15,629 bases of DNA from contig JAFCGF010000045.1 in assembly GCA_017608295.1 (NCBI GenBank), positions 1 to 15,629 of the forward strand. The letters are read 5' to 3'. How positions within the stretch are numbered: the stretch's first letter is position 1; each line of letters starts with the position of its first letter. Below are positions 1 to 9,600 of the stretch, one piece after another. The notes beneath the pieces were generated by a model. It saw only the letters and a list, made by a program, of their open reading frames with translations. It was not told the DNA's origin and made no database searches. The stretch comes from Candidatus Woesearchaeota archaeon (GTDB taxonomy: Archaea > Nanoarchaeota > Nanoarchaeia > Woesearchaeales > JAGVZT01). The translations under genes were made by a program, and so were the position numbers.

Positions 1-64
1 CCGTGGAAGGTGCAAGCACCATCCACTAAAAGTCAAGCACAAAAAAGAAATGTCCTTGACTATA

Positions 65-92
65 ATCTTGAGATAATCAAGATATATATAAT
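65..92 (+). promoter_or_regulatory. Candidate promoter of the secreted-protein gene: TATA element abutting an inverted repeat
   Basis: An alternating AT run at 82-92 (ATATATATAAT) is a good archaeal TATA box. It would place transcription start near 112-118 and give a leader of roughly 220 bases. Directly upstream and overlapping its first bases is a perfect 7-base inverted repeat, ATCTTGA (65-71) and TCAAGAT (77-83), with a 5-base spacer. This lies where TFB or a repressor would bind, so it may be an operator. The element was recognised by eye; no start site is known. Confidence 0.5.
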
Positions 93-97
93 AAGAA

Positions 98-323
98 AAG
101 AGGCGGCAGACCTCTTGAACAAAAGCAAGAATGGAGGAAAATATCACGTTCATTAATACCCCGTATGGGGGAGGACGCGAATGCGGATTCAGAGCGAATC
201 TTTGATTCGCGAATCGTCTTTCACTCACAAGCGGAAGACGCTCACGAGCATTAAATGAGACAAACCAAAGGGAGGAAAAGAACACAACTAAAACAAGAAA
301 TAGAGAAATCTATGATAAAAGAT
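98..323 (+). promoter_or_regulatory. Long structured 5' leader of the secreted-protein gene
   Basis: This gene-poor stretch can form several hairpins. They are AAGAGG 98-103 with CCTCTT 111-116, CCCC 159-162 with GGGG 167-170 (loop GTAT), GCGAATC 194-200 with GATTCGC 204-210 (loop TTT), and CGTCTTTC 215-222 with 233-240 (one G-U pair). GATTCGCGAATC at 204-215 is itself a perfect palindrome, so the 194-210 and 204-215 pairings exclude each other, as in switching leaders. A purine-rich GGGAGG lies at 270-275 with no suitable start after it. It does not match a riboswitch class I recognise. Confidence 0.4.
181..258 (+). CDS. Possible 25-residue leader peptide (upstream ORF)
   Basis: An ATG at 181 opens 25 codons ending in TGA at 256-258. 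It is preceded after 5 bases by GGGGGAGGA (167-175), a better-placed ribosome binding site than most in the window. The peptide would begin MRIQSESLIRESS and is basic at its C-terminal half (HKRK). The frame runs through the two main leader hairpins, so translation would unfold them, and part of the binding site is held in the CCCC/GGGG hairpin at 159-170. That arrangement fits an attenuation-type leader peptide, but it may be chance. There is no homology evidence and the function is unknown. Confidence 0.3.
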   Translation: MRIQSESLIRESSFTHKRKTLTSIK

Positions 324-328
324 AGGAG
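324..328 (+). promoter_or_regulatory. Ribosome binding site (AGGAG) deciding the start of the secreted-protein gene
   Basis: AGGAG at 324-328 directly touches the ATG at 329, which is too close for use there. It lies 9 bases before the in-frame ATG at 338, a normal distance. The start at 338 is therefore preferred; the 329 start would add only the three residues MKK. Confidence 0.6.
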
Positions 329-337
329 ATGAAAAAA

Positions 338-3319
338 ATGAAAGGAAAAATATTGGGCTTGGCTATAGCCTTTGCAATGGTAAGCATCGCTTTTGCTGCC
401 GTTCCAGTGTCTGCAGCCGATCCCCAAACGGTAAGGATGAGGTGTTGGGATGCCGATGAAGACGCATCACAGGCCTGGGCCTTGTATAATGAACTGGATG
501 GAGACCAGGGATACACCTTCTACTGGTGGGATAATACTGCCAAGGGAATTTACAGGCAGAATGTCGCAGACAGTGGAGGTTCAGCACATGCAGGAGCATT
601 CCCGAACTCGCTGAGCTTTAACATGTGGCTCGCAGACAATTTGTACCCAGATCCAGGCGGATGGTTATACAACAGCAGGGCCTTGACCATACTTGAGAAC
701 GCAACAGGATACGCAGCATTCTCATACAGTGATGACACAGGAGCAGCAAGCCCCTACGACATGCCATACACAAGGATGAGAATCATGCCTTGGGCAACTG
801 CTGTAGAGAACGCAGGCGCAATTGACCTGACATGGAACCCATGGACACAGGTTGACAATGCAGGCGCACCACTTCCAGCAGTTGACGCACATCTGGTTGG
901 ATACAAGGTATACAGGTGTACAACCAACGCAACATGGAACGACAACCCAGTGATGGGCCCAGTAAGTGGCAGTCCAGGTGACTGGACAGTTCTTAATGGT
1001 GGTGCAACTATTTTCGGCACATCATGGACTGACCCTGCACCAGTAGCTTCACCAGCATTTAACTACTACTCGATTAAGTTCGTGGTAGATGGTGAGGATA
1101 CACCAGGCGGCGCAGCACAGGAGATTGAATCACTGTACGGCGGCTGGGGTAGCAACGGAGTTCAGCTCGCTGGTTCAGCATCTTTCGCACCAGAGGCTAG
1201 CGCAGTAGTAGGCGCACCAGACCCACACAACGGTAACATTGCAAGCCAGCAGATAACTGTAACAGCAACAATCGATGAGTCCGCAGCTGACGCGACACCG
1301 GACACCTTGACTGGAGCACAGTTCACAGTGGACGGAGTTGGACCATACCCAATGACAGCAGTTGATTTGGTCTTTGACGGAATAACAGAAGATGTTACTG
1401 GAACCTTCCCATTCTATAACGGAATGGCCGAGGGACCACACCAGATTCTGGTATATGGTCAGGATTCTGGAGATGGTTGGAACGCAACAGCAACTGGAAA
1501 CGCAGTAGGCTCATTCACTGTGACTGACACATCAGACCCAGTAGGCGCATACACCGGTCTTACACCACTAGACGGTGCAAGCAGGTCATTTGCAGCAACA
1601 GTGACAATCCAGTGCACATACGAGGATTTCACAGAATACAATGCAGCAACACTGTACTACTGGAACCCAGATTCAGCAGCAGAAGCAGTCAGAGCCAACA
1701 GCGTACCAATGAACAACATATCGTTCGGCTGGGGCAGCTACCAGAACACATTCTCAGTTAATCTACCACTGTATGGTATCGATGGTGACACATTCTTGTA
1801 CGAGATAGACCTGTCTGACTCATCAGCTGGAGGTCCACTGCCAATAACACTTGCAACAAGGTTGATCAACCTGTATGCACCATCCGCAACACCGCAGGAC
1901 CCGTACCCAATATTCGGTGTCACACTGCAGTATGATGGAACATCTGTCGGCGGATACGCACCAGTAGCAATAGGCGGCTGTGCCGTTGATGTTACGTTCT
2001 GGAATGATTCTATATCAGCCATGACAACAATATCAACAACATCTGATGGAGCCGGAAACTACCGTGTTGACTTGTTGAACTACTCTGAGGGCAGCATTGT
2101 TTACTGTAATGTAACAAACAACCCAGTTTGGGGCAACCTTGGATACAACTACACAACCGTAGAAGTTGCAGCAGCACCAGGCGGACGTCTGCAGAACATC
2201 ACTTGTGGTATTCCGTATGACATACTGATTAACCAGCCAATTGCTCTTGCAGGATTCCCACCAGCAGCATTCTTCAATATAGAGTACACAATCTATGATA
2301 GAGACTACGTGTTGGCTCCGGGTTACTTCACACACGCAGGCGGTGACTTTGAGGTATACGCAGGACCAATTATTCCAGCAGCAAGCGGATATGTCGCACC
2401 ACCAGTGAAGACCTTTGAGGGAATAGCTGACCCAGATTCAGGTCACTACTTGAACACAATGGCACTGAACTTCCCACAAGGATTTTGGTACATCAATGCA
2501 TCTGAGGGAGGACAGCTTCCACCAGACGCAGATCCATTCTACCTGACACCATGGGGAGCTTGGAATCTGGATCCATCAGGAGCAGTACCTGGATTCCTGA
2601 AGGACTGGGACAATCTGACTGTTGAGATTATCGGTGGAGGATTCCACTGGTTATTGACACAGGGATGGAACCTTGTATCTTGCCCACAGGATGGAACATT
2701 CAGAGACCCACTCGGTGTAAACGCATTCTTCGACTCCCAGGACGCAATGAACTGGACAAACCAGTACTTGATTGCCAATTTCGGAGTTTCTGACCCAGAC
2801 TTGGGTATGGCCGAGAGAATAGGCGGCAACCCAAGTACATACAATGTCTATGACCTGGACACCGGTGAGGCATCTGCCTTCGCGATTGACACAACCGAAG
2901 GTTATTGGGTATATCTCGGGCTTGTAGGACCTTATGTCATACGCTTTGACGCGATTAATGCAACACCGACAGACCCTGTATTAAGTACACAGGATCTGGC
3001 TCTTGGAGCAGGATGGAACCTTATTGGATTCCAGCACAACTACACAGCTACAGGTTGGACAGTAACACCCGCAGCAAGTGAATTCACAGATGGTACAATC
3101 GATATAAACGGCAACCTTGACATCGCTACTGGTCTGAACAAGATAGTGGTTACAGACTGGACAGCAGCCAAGTGGTACAGTTCATATATTGTACTGGACT
3201 GGTGGGTCATGCCAACAACAGATTGGTCATGGGACATGAGCTACTCACTTAACCCAGGCAACGCATGTTGGGTATGGGTTGATGCTCCTGTAGCAGTAAC
3301 CTACAGCACACTGTACTAA
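338..3319 (+). CDS. Secreted multidomain surface protein with FN3/Ig-like modules and two C-terminal GWNLVS repeats
   Basis: The protein has 993 residues. A Sec signal peptide is clear: KGK, then a hydrophobic stretch (about residues 5-20), with cleavage after VSA or SAA near residues 26-27. The first ~155 mature residues are Trp/Tyr-rich and unrecognised. A fibronectin-like domain starts near 162 (IDLTW...VGYKVYR), an Ig-like domain spans about 288-402, a second beta module about 409-512 (ATLYYW), and a DPYPIFG...NYTTV module 521-608. The C-terminus holds two tandem repeats known from archaeal and bacterial exported proteins: GWNLVSCP 776-783 with GYWVY 855-859, and GWNLIG 892-897 with CWVWV 977-981. 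No C-terminal membrane segment or sorting signal is visible, so it is released or held by other surface proteins. Eight cysteines could form disulfides, and many NxS/T sequons suggest glycosylation. Codons are strongly biased to GCA, CCA, ACA and GGA, consistent with high expression. Its module block recurs in the giant protein downstream. Ligand and exact role are unknown. Confidence 0.9.
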   Translation: MKGKILGLAIAFAMVSIAFAAVPVSAADPQTVRMRCWDADEDASQAWALYNELDGDQGYTFYWWDNTAKGIYRQNVADSGGSAHAGAFPNSLSFNMWLADNLYPDPGGWLYNSRALTILENATGYAAFSYSDDTGAASPYDMPYTRMRIMPWATAVENAGAIDLTWNPWTQVDNAGAPLPAVDAHLVGYKVYRCTTNATWNDNPVMGPVSGSPGDWTVLNGGATIFGTSWTDPAPVASPAFNYYSIKFVVDGEDTPGGAAQEIESLYGGWGSNGVQLAGSASFAPEASAVVGAPDPHNGNIASQQITVTATIDESAADATPDTLTGAQFTVDGVGPYPMTAVDLVFDGITEDVTGTFPFYNGMAEGPHQILVYGQDSGDGWNATATGNAVGSFTVTDTSDPVGAYTGLTPLDGASRSFAATVTIQCTYEDFTEYNAATLYYWNPDSAAEAVRANSVPMNNISFGWGSYQNTFSVNLPLYGIDGDTFLYEIDLSDSSAGGPLPITLATRLINLYAPSATPQDPYPIFGVTLQYDGTSVGGYAPVAIGGCAVDVTFWNDSISAMTTISTTSDGAGNYRVDLLNYSEGSIVYCNVTNNPVWGNLGYNYTTVEVAAAPGGRLQNITCGIPYDILINQPIALAGFPPAAFFNIEYTIYDRDYVLAPGYFTHAGGDFEVYAGPIIPAASGYVAPPVKTFEGIADPDSGHYLNTMALNFPQGFWYINASEGGQLPPDADPFYLTPWGAWNLDPSGAVPGFLKDWDNLTVEIIGGGFHWLLTQGWNLVSCPQDGTFRDPLGVNAFFDSQDAMNWTNQYLIANFGVSDPDLGMAERIGGNPSTYNVYDLDTGEASAFAIDTTEGYWVYLGLVGPYVIRFDAINATPTDPVLSTQDLALGAGWNLIGFQHNYTATGWTVTPAASEFTDGTIDINGNLDIATGLNKIVVTDWTAAKWYSSYIVLDWWVMPTTDWSWDMSYSLNPGNACWVWVDAPVAVTYSTLY

Positions 3320-3355
3320 GCGTGAAAACACAATGTGAAAAACAACAGCAAGAAT

Positions 3356-3403
3356 GCCTGCATCGAAAGGTGCAGGCCCTCTTTACTTTCTTTTACTTTT
3401 TCA
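3356..3403 (+). terminator. Transcription terminator after the secreted-protein gene
   Basis: A perfect 7-base stem, GCCTGCA 3356-3362 with TGCAGGC 3371-3377 and an 8-base loop, begins 37 bases after the stop codon. It is followed by a T-rich tract (3380-3403, runs of TTT, TTTT and TTTTT), which is the usual archaeal termination signal. It argues that the two genes are separate transcripts. Confidence 0.7.
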
Positions 3404-3428
3404 ATAATTTTAAATACTGGTTATCAAA

Positions 3429-3442
3429 AAGTATATATACTT
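3429..3442 (+). promoter_or_regulatory. Candidate promoter (TATA element) of the giant zinc-ribbon/DUF11 gene
   Basis: AAGTATATATACTT (3429-3442) is a perfect palindrome containing a strong TATA box, with an A-rich stretch upstream as expected for a BRE. Transcription would start near 3460, leaving a leader of about 180 bases. A second, weaker candidate, TTTTAAATA, lies at 3407-3415 next to the terminator. Confidence 0.5.
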
Positions 3443-3453
3443 CTTTGGTTTAT

Positions 3454-3602
3454 ACGTTAGTCATCTAACGTCAGTTAGCTGGCCCCATTAATCGGCCGCA
3501 AGGTCGACGGGCAGGATAAGTCTCTTGGGCATGGGTGCCTCAAGAGATGTCTCTTGGGCATAGGTGCCTCAAGAGAAATCTCCTGAGCATCAGGAGAAGT
3601 CT
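3454..3602 (+). promoter_or_regulatory. Structured 5' leader of the giant gene: five successive hairpins, three in tandem
   Basis: Five stem-loops follow one another. They are ACGTTAG 3454-3460 with CTAACGT 3465-3471 (loop TCAT), TCGGCC 3492-3497 with GGTCGA 3502-3507 (a GCAA tetraloop, one G-U pair), and then three hairpins separated by only 2 bases. Hairpin A (3521-3547) and hairpin B (3550-3576) are 27-base copies differing at one loop position. Each has a 7-pair TCTCTTG/CAAGAGA stem, a single bulged T and a 4-pair GGCA/TGCC top. Hairpin C (3579-3597) is TCTCCTGA/TCAGGAGA with a GCA loop. A degenerate TCTCC begins at 3600. No riboswitch family was recognised; control of mRNA stability or translation is an inference. 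Confidence 0.6.
3521..3576 (+). repeat. Two tandem copies of a 27-base hairpin (29-base period)
   Basis: The unit 3521-3547 is repeated at 3550-3576 with one difference (loop TGGG versus TAGG). Both are self-complementary with the same single-base bulge. A shorter related hairpin follows at 3579-3597 in the same register. The leader therefore probably grew by duplication of one stem-loop. Confidence 0.75.
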
Positions 3603-3631
3603 CCGGGGCAGTAACTGGCAAGCGCAAGAAA

Positions 3632-3637
3632 AGGTGA
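3632..3637 (+). promoter_or_regulatory. Ribosome binding site (AGGTGA) of the giant gene
   Basis: AGGTGA matches the archaeal anti-SD core and lies 5 bases before the ATG at 3643. A rival site, GGAGGAGG (3673-3680), lies 7 bases before the in-frame ATG at 3688, which would start the protein as MLCPVCG. The upstream start is used here because it gives the complete frame. Confidence 0.5.
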
Positions 3638-3642
3638 CGAAT

Positions 3643-6600
3643 ATGTCAAACGACCTTGAACAGCAAGGCGATGGAGGAGGCGAGACAATGCTATGTCCAG
3701 TCTGTGGAGTGGAAAACCCAGCGAATGCGGAAATCTGCACAGGCTGCAATTTTACTTTGGGCGAGGACATGGATGCTTCTGGCGAAAATCAACCACAAGA
3801 GACGCAGGCAGATACACCTGAGTCGGCTTCAGTAGAGGCCGCTGAAGGAATAGTCTGCAACGGCTGTGGTGCTGAACTGCCAGAGGATACAACCTCATGT
3901 TTCATCTGCGGCGAAAACGTGAACGCTCTTAAAGAGGAAATTTCTGAAGATGTGGATTCGGAAGAACCCAAGGAAGTCATACCAGAACCTGTTGTGTCTG
4001 ATGCAGGCCAAAAAGAACCTGAAGAGGACTGGGACCTTGGAGTGGTCGGTGGTGCTGATGACCTGCCGCCGGTGGATTCTGAATTATCGGATGATGCAGA
4101 GCTTGATGAGTCAGCCCTTGACTTGGATGATTCTGAACTGGAAGAGGAGCCAGAGCAGGTTGAAGCGCTTCCTGAACTTGGCCCGAATGAATTCCACTGC
4201 CCTTCATGCGAGAAAGCAATTCCCATGGGCACATCCAAGTGCCCCAATTGCTGGGCGGACCTTCCAGAGATGACAAGATGCCCTCAATGTGAGATTGCAA
4301 TACCTCTATCCTCTGATTCCTGCCCAGAGTGCTTTTCCAAACTGGAAAATGGAGTTCTCATTGAAGAAGTTGAAGAGCCAATTATTCATGATGAGCCTGA
4401 AATTGCACCGATTGATGATGAATATGAAGAACCAGATGAAGACCTGATGCCCCAGGAAGAGACTGAAGAGTTCTTCGAAGAAGTGACTGAAGTTTATGGA
4501 ATTGAATGTCCATTCTGCAAGGCCATTGCCAATGCCAGTGATGATATTTGCCCTGAATGTGGAATGCCGTTAATAGAGCAAGGCGAGGAACCGGTCAAGG
4601 CAGACAGCGAGGAACTGAAATACAAACAGCCAGAGCGCGATTGGTACAGAACCATTGCATTCTGCCTTGTGCTTATTCTGCTTGGTTCGGCCATAATTCC
4701 ATTTGCCATACCTCTGCCACATGTTGACAGAGAGCAGATAAGGATTGACGGTGACTTCGGTGACTGGGAGCAAATCACAAATCATACTGATATATTGGAT
4801 GCTTCTAATTCTAATATTGATATAATAGACTACAAGATGATATCTGATGCATTCAACCTCTACTTCTTCATGCAGGTAGCTGGTGACGTCTTTGGAGATA
4901 CCGAGGGCGACACATCAAGAATATTCATTGATATTGACCAGGATGCCAGTACAGGATATTCTGTGATGGGAATAGGTGCTGATTATCAGATACGCGTATT
5001 TGGCCATGGGGGACTTGTGGAAAGTTCATCTTGTCTAATGTTTGACAATACAAGAGCCAACAATGATTTCAATGGCTTTAACTCACATTGCCCGTCAGTG
5101 CCGCACACTGCCGAAACACTGGAAGACAATGACAAGTTCGAAGTAAGGGTCTCACTTGAGGATCTTAACCTGGAAATTGCACAGCCAGTTACCGCAGTTT
5201 ACTACATGGGCGACACATTCGGAAACACAGATTATACGGACACCCCGATTACAAATGTAGGTAGTGTTCTTTTCATAAGCCAGTCAAGTTTGGTTGATGA
5301 TGGTATAATATCAGGTTCAGCAGATGAAGTTCTATCTCTTGAGCTTCGGTCCATCGGCAATCCCATTTCAATAGCCAATATCGCAGTTCCAGATTGCAAT
5401 GAAGGTACATTCAATGGCACAATGGAAGATGGCCATACACAATTCATCAACCTTACAACCAGTGCAACCGGACTGTCCACCGGAACCTTTGTGAACAGAG
5501 TGGCAGTGCCAGAACACTTTGATGTTCCAGACACCCATGTTGTAGTAATCGGACAGGGTGTTTATGCATATGCAAACGGCGCGCCGCCCACAATTGAAAT
5601 TGACGGTGCATTTGCAGACTGGGCCGGAAAGGGACTTTCTTTCAATGATACTGTCGATGACCAGAGAATGAAGAACCGCGTGGATGCCAATGATGATCCA
5701 GGCCTGGACATAGTCAATCAGACAACGGCCGTTGAAAATAATAATTTGAACATACTTGTTGATTCTGCCGGAGATATGCTGGCTGGCATGTGGGTTCCTG
5801 AGCTTGAAGAAGCATATGTTGATACCATGCCGGTTGAAACAAGAGCAGAACCGGTTCAGCCTGAGACAGATTACACCTATTCAGAACCACAGATTACAAG
5901 AACAAGGGCACCGGATTTACAGAGGCCCACTGCCAAGCCAGTAAAGACTGGCGAAGGATTTGTCAAAGTGTTCATAGATACAGATAATGATGCATCAACC
6001 GGTTATATGATTGGAGCAGTAGGTGCAGATTACCTTGTAGAGGCAATTGGACAGAACGGCCAGGTGACCCAGACAAGGTTCAGCACATTTTCAGGAGCAG
6101 ACCAGAACCTCCAGGATTGGACAATTGTCGGGGCCGCAGTACCGGAAGGTGCTTCATCCGGCTCAAGTGTTGAACTAAGCATTCCACTGAGTGCTTTCGG
6201 AAGTGCTGTAAGTAACAATGCAACTGCTGTCATCCAGCTTCTTGACTGGAATTTGAACGGAGACCTTTCTGACCTTACTATCTGGGACCTATTCGAGGTT
6301 ACAGGAACCAGGGGAGCCAGAGGACAGGCGCCACCTGGTGCATACTTCAAGGGTGCAGTTACCCTTGATGGAACAGAACGTTCACCAGGTTCAACAGTAA
6401 TCAGCAGGGATACTGTAAATGGCGATCACATGGTCAACACAACTGTTGATGAAATCAATGTGGCAACCAATTACAAGGTATATAGACCTTCATTCCAGAG
6501 CCATTACGTGGAAATCTATGCAACAAACGGCACCCATTATGGCCGTACAAGTGTGACCTACCCATCTGGCACAGCCCACATAACCGCAGATAAAATTACA

Positions 6601-9600
6601 TTGTTTGATGAGAACCCTGACTATGTGGCCGCAAACCCGCGCGCAACAAATCCAGGAATTCCTGGCCTGAGAGAAATAAATATTGCCTGGAACCATGATC
6701 CGGACCCGGATGGGGGATATAAAATATTTAGAACCACAGAGGACGATGCAACATTTGGCAGATACTTTGGTTCTGCACCAATGGGCATTCCTTTGGGTTC
6801 TGATGACAATTTTATTGGGACCAATGCGACAGAAAATGTCACCAACTATTTCTTCATGGAAACAATCCACGGTGGAGGAAGCTATTTCTCGGAGGAATTC
6901 AGCCTTCTTGTTGACTTCACAGCTCCGAACATGACCCATACCCCTGTAACTTCACCATATTATTCTTCATTGATACCAGTCAAGGTCAATCTTACAGATG
7001 GTGCAGGAATACAGAATGCAACATTGTTCTACAAGAGAAGCACTGATGCCACCTATTCTTCAGAACCATTTGTATTGTATTCGGGAACCAATCAGAGCGG
7101 TGACTGGCATGCATGGATTGCTGCGGACTTTGACAATCAGGGTGTGACTTACGAGTATTACATCAATGTTACAGATGGTGTATTCTTCAATCAGACTGGC
7201 AGCCCTGGCTCACCTATCACTTTCGTTGCAGAGCCAGCACCAGAAGATCCATATCCGATATATGGATGTGTGAAGTGGCCGGATGGAAACAATGTTGGCC
7301 CAAGTGTTCTTGTGACTGTTACCTGGACAAACAAGACAGGTGTTCCCAGAAGCCTTACTGCATCGGCCTTCCCACTCCCAGAAGAAGTAGTTGACAATGG
7401 AATTCAAACAATGTACAGGGTTGACCTTCTTGACTACGACCAGAATTCACAGATATGGGTAAATGCCACAATCAATGGCTACTATGGATATAATTACACC
7501 ACAGTAGATATCGATGGAATACTTGGCGGTGGAGAACTGGTCAATGTAACATTGCTGGTTCCGCCTACATTGAACATCACCAAGGATGCACCGGCCAATG
7601 CAAATCAAGGGGATACAATGGTTTACAATGTGGTTGTCACGAACACTGGCAATACAACTGCATATAATCTCAATATAACTGATATATTCCCTGGGGGAAT
7701 CACACCTATCTTTTCAACATCCAATCCTCCTGCTGTTACTATTGGAAATAATGTCTGGCTGATTGCTTCTCTGGACCCGGGAAATTCAACTTTTATCAAT
7801 ATTACCGTACAAATAAGTCTAACTGCATTGGCAGGAACAATGGCCATAAACAATGTGGGTGTTATCTGGACAAATTACACTGGCTCCCCGCTTGGCCCGG
7901 AAAATGCCACTGCATCCACATTGATAGGTGCGGCGGCCCTGAACATAACCAAATGGGCACCGGAATTCGCCAATCCTGGCGAGACATTCACCTATGTAAT
8001 CAATTATACAAATGAGGGTACAGATTGGGCATCCAATGTCAGCATAACTGAAACCTATCCACCAGGAATCAACTATGTTTCGGCAATACCTCCGCCGACA
8101 CTGGGCAATAATTATTGGTTCATTGGCATGCTTGCACCAAATGCTACAAACAGCATCTGGATAACTGTTACTGTGGACATGTTTGCTTCAGGTCAGCAGA
8201 TGAACTCGGTGAACATGAGCACTCCAGGCTCCGATGGAGAATGGGCATTCGCCAATACCACAATCAGAAATCCAGACATGACTATATCAAAGACCGGCCC
8301 TGCAATTGCAAATAATGGTGAAACAATCACCTACACAATTGATTACCAGAACATTGGCTTGGATACTGCCTATAATGTTGAGATAGAGGAAGTATATCCA
8401 GCAGGAGTGACTTTCGTCAATGCAGTTCCTGCCCCAACAGCCGCACCTGGCTACTGGCTCATTGGAGATTTGGGACCTGGTGAGAGCGGCACGATAACAA
8501 TTACTGTCAATGTTACGGCAGGAGCTCTTGGAACCTTGACGAACTGGGTATATCTCAATTATTCCAGCAATGCAACGGTCATGCCCACGGAGAGTGACTT
8601 TTTAGATACAAACATTGTAAATCCATTGCTGAACATTATAAAATCTGCACCTGTGTTTGCAAACACTGGTGAGAACATCAATTACACGATTTATTATGAG
8701 AATATTGGTGATGATATAGCATACAATGTCTGGATTAATGACACGCTTCCAGGCGAAGTATCTTTCTTTGACTCGACACCTGTGGCTGATTATATTGCAC
8801 CGCCAGTCTATGGCTGGAACCTTGGAGACCTGAACCCCGGTGATTATGGCTGGATTAACATAACCGTAACAGTTTCAATTAATGCGGCTGGCACATTCAC
8901 AAATTTTGTTTCTGCAAATTACAGTGACTCTGCAGATAATGACCTTGGCCCTGTCACAGATACTGCAGACACAACAATAATTGACCCGTTAATGACCATA
9001 GAAAAGGTTGGCCCGGCATCTGCCAATTCCGGCGAGATAATCACATATTGGATTTATTACAATAATACTGGGACAGATGTTGCAGAGAACATTGTGATAA
9101 CTGAGACCTATCCAGCAGATGTAACCTTCATCAACTCGATTCCTGCACCTGACGATATATTCACCAATGATACGTGGACAATAGCTTCTGTTGCACCTGG
9201 CACTGGCGGAATGATTCAGATAACAGTTCAGATTGACGCGGACGCTGTTGATGACCAGATAAATACAGCTGATTTGGATTATCAGGATGACAATGCTGAG
9301 GACCAGACCCAGGTAAGCGATACAGTTACCACGGTCATTGATGACCCATTGATGACAATCACAAAGACCGGTCCAGCAAATGCAAATCCCGGTGATAATA
9401 TTACATATACCATTACTTATGATAATATAGGCAGTGATACCGCGTACAATGTAGTAATAACTGAATTCTACCCTCCTGGTGTAACTTTTGTAAGTGCGGT
9501 TCCGATGCCAACATCTGGAGATAATGTATGGGACCTAGGACTGGTGCCAGCAGGTTCACCACCAATAGTTATCCAGGTAACAGTTCACATTGAATCAACA

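Noticed and set aside
3..26. Hairpin GTGGA/TCCAC with inner GGTG/CACC, a possible terminator of a gene upstream.
   Set aside because: No T-rich tract follows it on the + strand and the upstream gene is outside the window, so its role cannot be supported.
131..205. A 24-codon frame starting at 131 in the first leader.
   Set aside because: No ribosome binding site precedes its ATG and it overlaps the better-supported frame at 181-258 in another phase.
329..337. ATG at 329 as the start of the secreted protein.
   Set aside because: The AGGAG site touches this ATG directly; the ATG at 338 has normal spacing. The choice changes only three residues and remains slightly uncertain.
3521..3597. Short direct repeats with 29-base spacing that could suggest a CRISPR array.
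   Set aside because: The units are self-complementary hairpins separated by only 2 bases, with no spacers of CRISPR length and only two near-identical copies.
3789..4247. Minus-strand open frame of 152 codons opposite the zinc-ribbon region.
   Set aside because: It is Ser-rich low-complexity sequence arising opposite the acidic linkers of a clear + strand gene, with no ribosome binding site or domain.
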